Assembly (NCBI GenBank): GCA_033239525.1
Contig: BSYO01000015.1
Location: forward strand, 17,793,713-17,857,712
Source of the DNA: Nepenthes gracilis
Lineage: Eukaryota > Streptophyta > Magnoliopsida > Caryophyllales > Nepenthaceae
DNA length: 64,000 bases
Reading direction: 5' to 3'
Below are positions 59,544 to 64,000 of this stretch, one piece after another. The position numbers and the translations under genes are program-made. A model generated the notes under the pieces. That model was not told the DNA's origin, made no database searches, and saw nothing but the letters and a program-made list of their open reading frames with translations. The first letter of the stretch is position 1; each line of letters begins with the position of its first letter.

Positions 59544-62500
59544 CTGCTGGTTCTACTGGTTTTGGACAGATTTTACAATTCAATGCACCCCAAAATTTAA
59601 ATGCAAAAGAAACTAAAATTTCAGCAATTAGATTGGTCGTATAATAACTAACAGACTAGGCTAGAATAATTTGATATTTTGCAGGTAACACATGTTTGTA
59701 AACAGATTAGAAAGATTTGGAGGCAAAAGGAAATAATTTTGCATAGTATTCTATTTTTCAAAGCTTCATATTTTGTAAGACTAGTGTCAATATCAAATCC
59801 TGAAGCAAGGGTATACTGCTGGTTAGTAAAGCAGAGTATCCAACATGAGCACAATATGATTTGCCCCATCTCCAGAATTGAAATGATTACAGACATTTGA
59901 CAACCACAGAGACATTAATTCATTCTCTGAGGAAAAGAAATCAATAAAAATATATTGGGTTAACCTTATTGTGAAGAAATAGTATAAATCTCATCAATTT
60001 GACAGATATCGACAAACCCAGAAACAATAATGTTGGAATTCTGTGTGTTTTCATGCACCTGTGACTTTGATATGAGTTCCTTGCATGGTTTATTATTTTG
60101 CTATTCAATATCAGAAGAGCTGTAACAATTAGCAAGGATAACAAAGAGTATTATGAGCCGTCAAGTTTTAAAAGGGGAAATTTTAAGAAATATTGATCTA
60201 AGAGAACAAATTTGCAATTCCCAAGCTGCCAACAAATCCAATTATTCTTCCACAAATTAAAGACTTCTCTCGCCTCTCTTTGAAAACATCAAGAGCAGGA
60301 CTTGAAACTTCACAGTAACAAGATGGTTCAGACCATCCACACCAAGCACTAATGAAAACATCGGACGATATGTATCAGTGTCAAGCTTCCAATACTGCAA
60401 CAATATTGTGATATATTGTTATATCTGCGATACATTGAATATATCGCGATATATTGACCGATATTTTTCTATCAACTTACAATTCTCAAAATTTTTTTTT
60501 TCAAATATCCAATATTGATAAGCATTGTTCGATATGTTTGATACCAATATGATCGTAATAGATACCAATATAGATACTGATAATTTCATCAATGATGCCA
60601 AGTATAATGTGACTTATAGACTGCAATCTGCATAATGATATGCATGTGTAACTTTAAAAAACAAACTCATAACAATGTCGGATTCACCTTTATAGACAAC
60701 TTTGTTGCTTGAAGAAGTACCGAAAGAATCAACGTGGTCATCAGCAGGCACTAAGAATGATTTAAAGAAGTCATCTTCGATTGCAGCCTTGATTAGTCCA
60801 CAATCCTACAGTGAGATTTTCCCACCAAAACCAAAAAAAAAGGGAAATATAACATAGGTAAAAAACTCAATGGACAAATTTACTAGTTAATTAGAGTCCA
60901 AAAGGCATGCTGATTATTTGGTCGTATGGAACATTATTTCCACAAATGATGATGAACTTTTACCACAAAAATGGTACGAAATATGGGGATGTGTGCCTAA
61001 GGATGAACTTTCAGAACCTTGAGTACTTTATTGCAAAACTTTAATTAGAAAAATTGATATATCATAAAGGTATTTTGCTAAGAATGAAGAAGAATGACCT
61101 ATGAATAATTTACGCTCCAACTCCAACCAACCTTTTTTGAACTATTCTGCAATGATGGTTCTCTCGATGGTTGTCAATCCACTGTTTGCATATGCGCACC
61201 TTTACCAACAGCGGGTAAATTCGGTCTCAACGATGGTATCAAATCAGTTTAGTTCTTAAGCAGTTAAGTCATAGTCACTCATTCGGCCTTCTAAGCCACA
61301 AACCACTAATTAGCTGCCAAAACAGAAAAAGTAAAAGGCAGGGTATCAAAACCATGAAAACAATAGGACAATTAATCAGCATAATGAGCCAACAATACAT
61401 AGTATACTCATTAATCTTACCTTGTTTTCAGTCATTCAAGAAAATTGAAAAATCAGGGGAAAGACATATAAGGACTGTTAAGTCATAAAAGGTATTTAAG
61501 CTTATAAAGAATAAAGCTTCTCGATTTCCTCTTAAAGAAACACTGTCCTTGCCCTTCACACTTTGACCTTCATATCCAAAAAAATAAAACAAACACATTA
61601 ATCAAAACATTTATTGTCCCATTCAATCCAAAGTCATATCGTTGATTAACATCATTGGTCTTTTCCAGCTTTCAATGTCTCGATTGTTTCCTTTCAAGAA
61701 TCTGCTGTTTTTCTTCTTTCTTTCTTTCTTTCTTCATTTTTTTACATCTGCATATACTATGCTTTCAATTAGTCGCACGGACATTCTAGAATATCTTTTT
61801 GGTACGAGATGATATTAGAAATTGAATTCCCTCGGATATTCTCTAATTTTTGATTGACAGGTAGCTTCTTCTCTTCATTTACAAAGATTCCACAAGGATA
61901 TTTAAATGTGAACTTAATGATCCCCTGAATTAAAACTGTGCATACAAGTGCTTAACTCATAAGGTGCATGAGGCACTTAGGGATTAAACATGAAGCAAAT
62001 TTTATATTTGTAGAAATTCAATGCTTGTAATCAATGGTTTTATATCTTCAACTCTTTCACTGTAATGTATGATGTTAAAGAGCCATAAGGTTAACTAGCC
62101 AAATTAAATAAATAAGTAAATAAAAAGAGAAAAAGAGATGGCCTTAAGGCCACCAAAGCTAACTAATTTCTTGTTTTTATCATAAAATCTTCTCCTACAT
62201 AGTTAAATAAATAATTTGTTCCTTTGCTTGCACATAGCTGCATTAAATGTGCCACGACTAGAATCCCAAATTAAAAGACGTAATCACATATAAATCATGT
62301 AAGCGTAGATGTATAAATCGTGTAAGCATAGAACCTCAAGTCGAAGTTCTAACCACAAAGAATCTTAGAAAAGAAGGGGCTATTTTACACCAAATGCTGC
62401 AATATAAGTGATGCGGATGCAAAGTAGAAGTTACAAAGGGAACAAGGGGGGTCATTTGTTGTGAACGGAACCTGCACTGTGAATTGCTCTGTGATTCCAT

Positions 62501-63553
62501 GACAATGGTCTTGGTACTCTTTCAATTTTGCTAGTCCATGTTCAATTGCAAGTTTTCATATTGGCAGAGGATTTCTGCCTCAGAAACTAGTTTTTAACAT
62601 GTCACAAGAGAGTGCTCGAAGCTTTTGTATCATAACCCTAATAGGGGAAATAATTTGGAATAGGTGTCCCTTTCAATAGCCATACATTTTCAAAATAAGA
62701 AGAATAAACCCTGGGCATGAGGTGTTTTCTGCGATAAAGTAAAAAGATAAGCCCATTTGTGTCACTTACAATCCCTGGTCAACAAAATAAGGGAAAAGTT
62801 TAGGGCTCATAAACATTCTTGTGAAAATAAGGCTGTAAATTTTGGGGAAAGTTGAGTGGCATGATGTTTTGAAGCTTACCAGAGTTTGACTCTACAATAA
62901 ACATATGTTCCCTCGTAAGATCTCTCATGCAGCTCGCTCCCCACCCCTCAAAAAATAAAAATACATAGGGAGGTAAATTAACAAATGTTCGAAACATTCT
63001 ATAACAAACTACAAGACTTGGTGCATAATAGCTAGTCTCATCTTCAACATGCACTACAGTGACCAATATGGCATGCACACAAGCTTTTACTTGAAATATT
63101 TTCACAAAGAATTTTGATATTAAGAAGTTGTTGTAGGATACAAACAATCCCACAAAGAGCTGAGATACGCTTAAAGATAAGTTCTTAAAAGACTACAAAA
63201 GCGAACCAGATTGTCTTTCCTTCCAACTTTTTCCATATGGTTTATATTTCTTTTGTTTCAATAACTGTGTAAAAGAAGCCCAACAACTCGGCCTTACAAT
63301 CAAGTTAATGCCCTTTATAGTGCCGTAAAAGATAACATTCAGGACACAACATGTAGAAGTCACTACTTCCACTCACCTTCCCATCGTCTAAGTTGTTTCT
63401 CGAGAGCATCATATTTCTAGTATCCAGTGTGGAAGAGCTTCCCAAGGGTGAAAATATTGCCCTTCCAGGTATACATGCCTGCAACTGAGACAAAAGCTCG
63501 TGATGACCTTGTGGTATTGGAGGCTTCAAAGAAAGAGGAATTTGATCAGCTCC
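59442..63553 (-). CDS. Minus-strand spliced gene ending in a WD40-type blade (partial model)
   Basis: Three coding exons are well supported. 63377-63553 (59 codons, phase 0 at both ends; GCAG acceptor, GTGAGT donor) reads GADQIPLSLKPPIPQ...SQLQACIPGRAIFS. 60688-60805 (39 codons plus one base; CTGTAG acceptor, GTGAAT donor) reads DCGLIKAAIEDDFFKSFLVP...SSSNKVVYK. The last exon, 59442-59543, encodes VHDGFIVALADSPCAG and LIVSTSGDRCVKLWK-stop, the typical final strands of a WD40 blade (S-x-S-x-D-x-x-h-K-h-W). Intermediate exons are needed because the phases do not join directly; possible ones near 62,880-62,950 and 60,060 are uncertain. The 5' end is probably beyond 64,000. The family is not identified, and linking all three exons into one gene is inference from shared strand and spacing. 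Confidence 0.55.
60355..60600 (+). repeat. GATATATC-rich short element, copy 4
   Basis: ATATATCGCGATATATTG near 60,440 and an end TAGATACTGATAATTTCATC, collinear with copy 1. Confidence 0.55.
60688..60805 (-). CDS. Internal exon of the WD40-type gene
   Basis: Open in one frame for 39 codons between good splice signals in otherwise AT-rich DNA. Acidic and polar (IEDDFFKSF, PADDHVDSFG). No domain recognised. Confidence 0.6.
60806..63376. other. Intronic DNA between the visible exons at the right edge
   Basis: Mostly AT-rich, with a TTTC microsatellite (61,715-61,735). A minus-strand frame (62800-63153) includes ASCMRDLTREHMFIVES before a GTAAGC donor at about 62,873 and could hold a real exon, but its acceptor is uncertain. 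Confidence 0.35.
63377..63553 (-). CDS. Internal exon of the minus-strand gene at the right edge
   Basis: 59 codons, phase 0, strong GT-AG signals. The encoded text (KPPIPQGHHELLSQLQACIP, then SPLGSSSTLDTRN) is protein-like but not assigned to a family. Confidence 0.65.
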
Positions 63554-64000
63554 CTGCGTAGAATTTCAAATGGTAATTAGGTTATGCAATCATATAATGT
63601 AAGCAGCACCTTCCCTTCCCTTCTTTTTATTTATTTTTTTTTTGGAGGGGGGGGGGGGGGGGTTACTTTCAAGGGGCTTTCCTCTCTCAATAGGAAAAAA
63701 AAAAAAAAACCTTCTCCCACTGAAACCAGACCCTCTACATCAAATGGGAGCCACTAGCAGCAGGTTTACTTCAAAGTTAGGACTTGTTAGGTTGGACTGC
63801 TATGAGAAGCTTTCAGTTGTTTGCTCTCAAGGGCCAAAAGCTCGTTTAGTCCCCTAAAAAGTATTGTTGTTGCTGAAATAGAAACATCGACAACATTTAA
63901 AGCCTACAAATATGAGCCTCTCCTCAGCTTTTCATGTTGCTGTTTGTGGAATGATATAAACAAGTTTCATTTTTATTTTATATTTTTTCAATGTTTTCAT
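63554..64000. other. Right edge: intronic or upstream DNA with homopolymers
   Basis: Contains a run of 16 G (63647-63662) and 15 A (63695-63709). A 71-codon plus-strand frame starting at 63642 reads through the G run and is not credible as a gene. Confidence 0.35.

Noticed and set aside
1..64000. CRISPR-like arrays, biosynthetic cluster, organelle or viral insertion
   Set aside because: Repeats lack constant repeat/unique spacer structure; no enzyme cluster, organellar gene or virus-like coding sequence other than LTR-element remnants was seen.

Overview
The window is nuclear DNA of a flowering plant, probably a woody eudicot. Evidence: spliced minus-strand genes with GT-AG introns, a plant-specific Dof transcription factor, a plant-type RING1 Polycomb protein, and many Ty1/copia and Ty3-like LTR remnants in very AT-rich intergenic DNA. 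There is no bacterial or organellar gene organisation. The species cannot be named from the sequence.

Layout. 1-4.8 kb: 5' end of a minus-strand RING1-type Polycomb E3 ligase gene; two complete coding exons and the exon that opens the RING finger are visible, and the rest lies left of position 1. 5-7 kb: AT-rich intergenic DNA. 6,977-15,753: a three-level transposon nest. A solo LTR (target duplication GTAGA) is split by a decayed Ty1/copia element of about 7.9 kb (target duplication CGATC), which itself carries a further solo-LTR-like block. 17.6-20 kb: GC-rich LTR-like DNA made of two minisatellite arrays (about 48-bp and about 57-bp periods). 20-21.2 kb: a clean solo LTR (target duplication CTTAT). 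24.2-25.1 kb: a related LTR. 25.4-26.4 kb: a Dof pseudogene with a stop codon in place of a zinc-binding cysteine. 27.4-28.0 kb: another solo LTR (target duplication ATTTT). 29.8-31.1 kb: a diverged tandem array with a monomer of about 175 bp. 33.6-45.8 kb: a low-copy AT-rich repeat family of about 1.9 kb, surrounding an intact Dof gene at 39.9-41.2 kb. 45.8-51.1 kb and 55.6-56.6 kb: two LTR-derived blocks, each flanked by a long direct duplication of its left flank rather than a 5-bp target duplication. 57.4-64 kb: exons of a minus-strand gene ending in a WD40-type blade, with GATATATC-rich short elements in its introns.

No operon-like or pathway cluster exists. The genes (RING1, Dof, WD40-type) are unrelated neighbours separated by mobile-element debris. 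I found no convincing new enzymatic or defence system. The most unusual material is structural: nested insertions with exact target duplications, LTR blocks with long flanking duplications, satellite-like arrays, and a G-box/TATA module shared by several LTR promoters.
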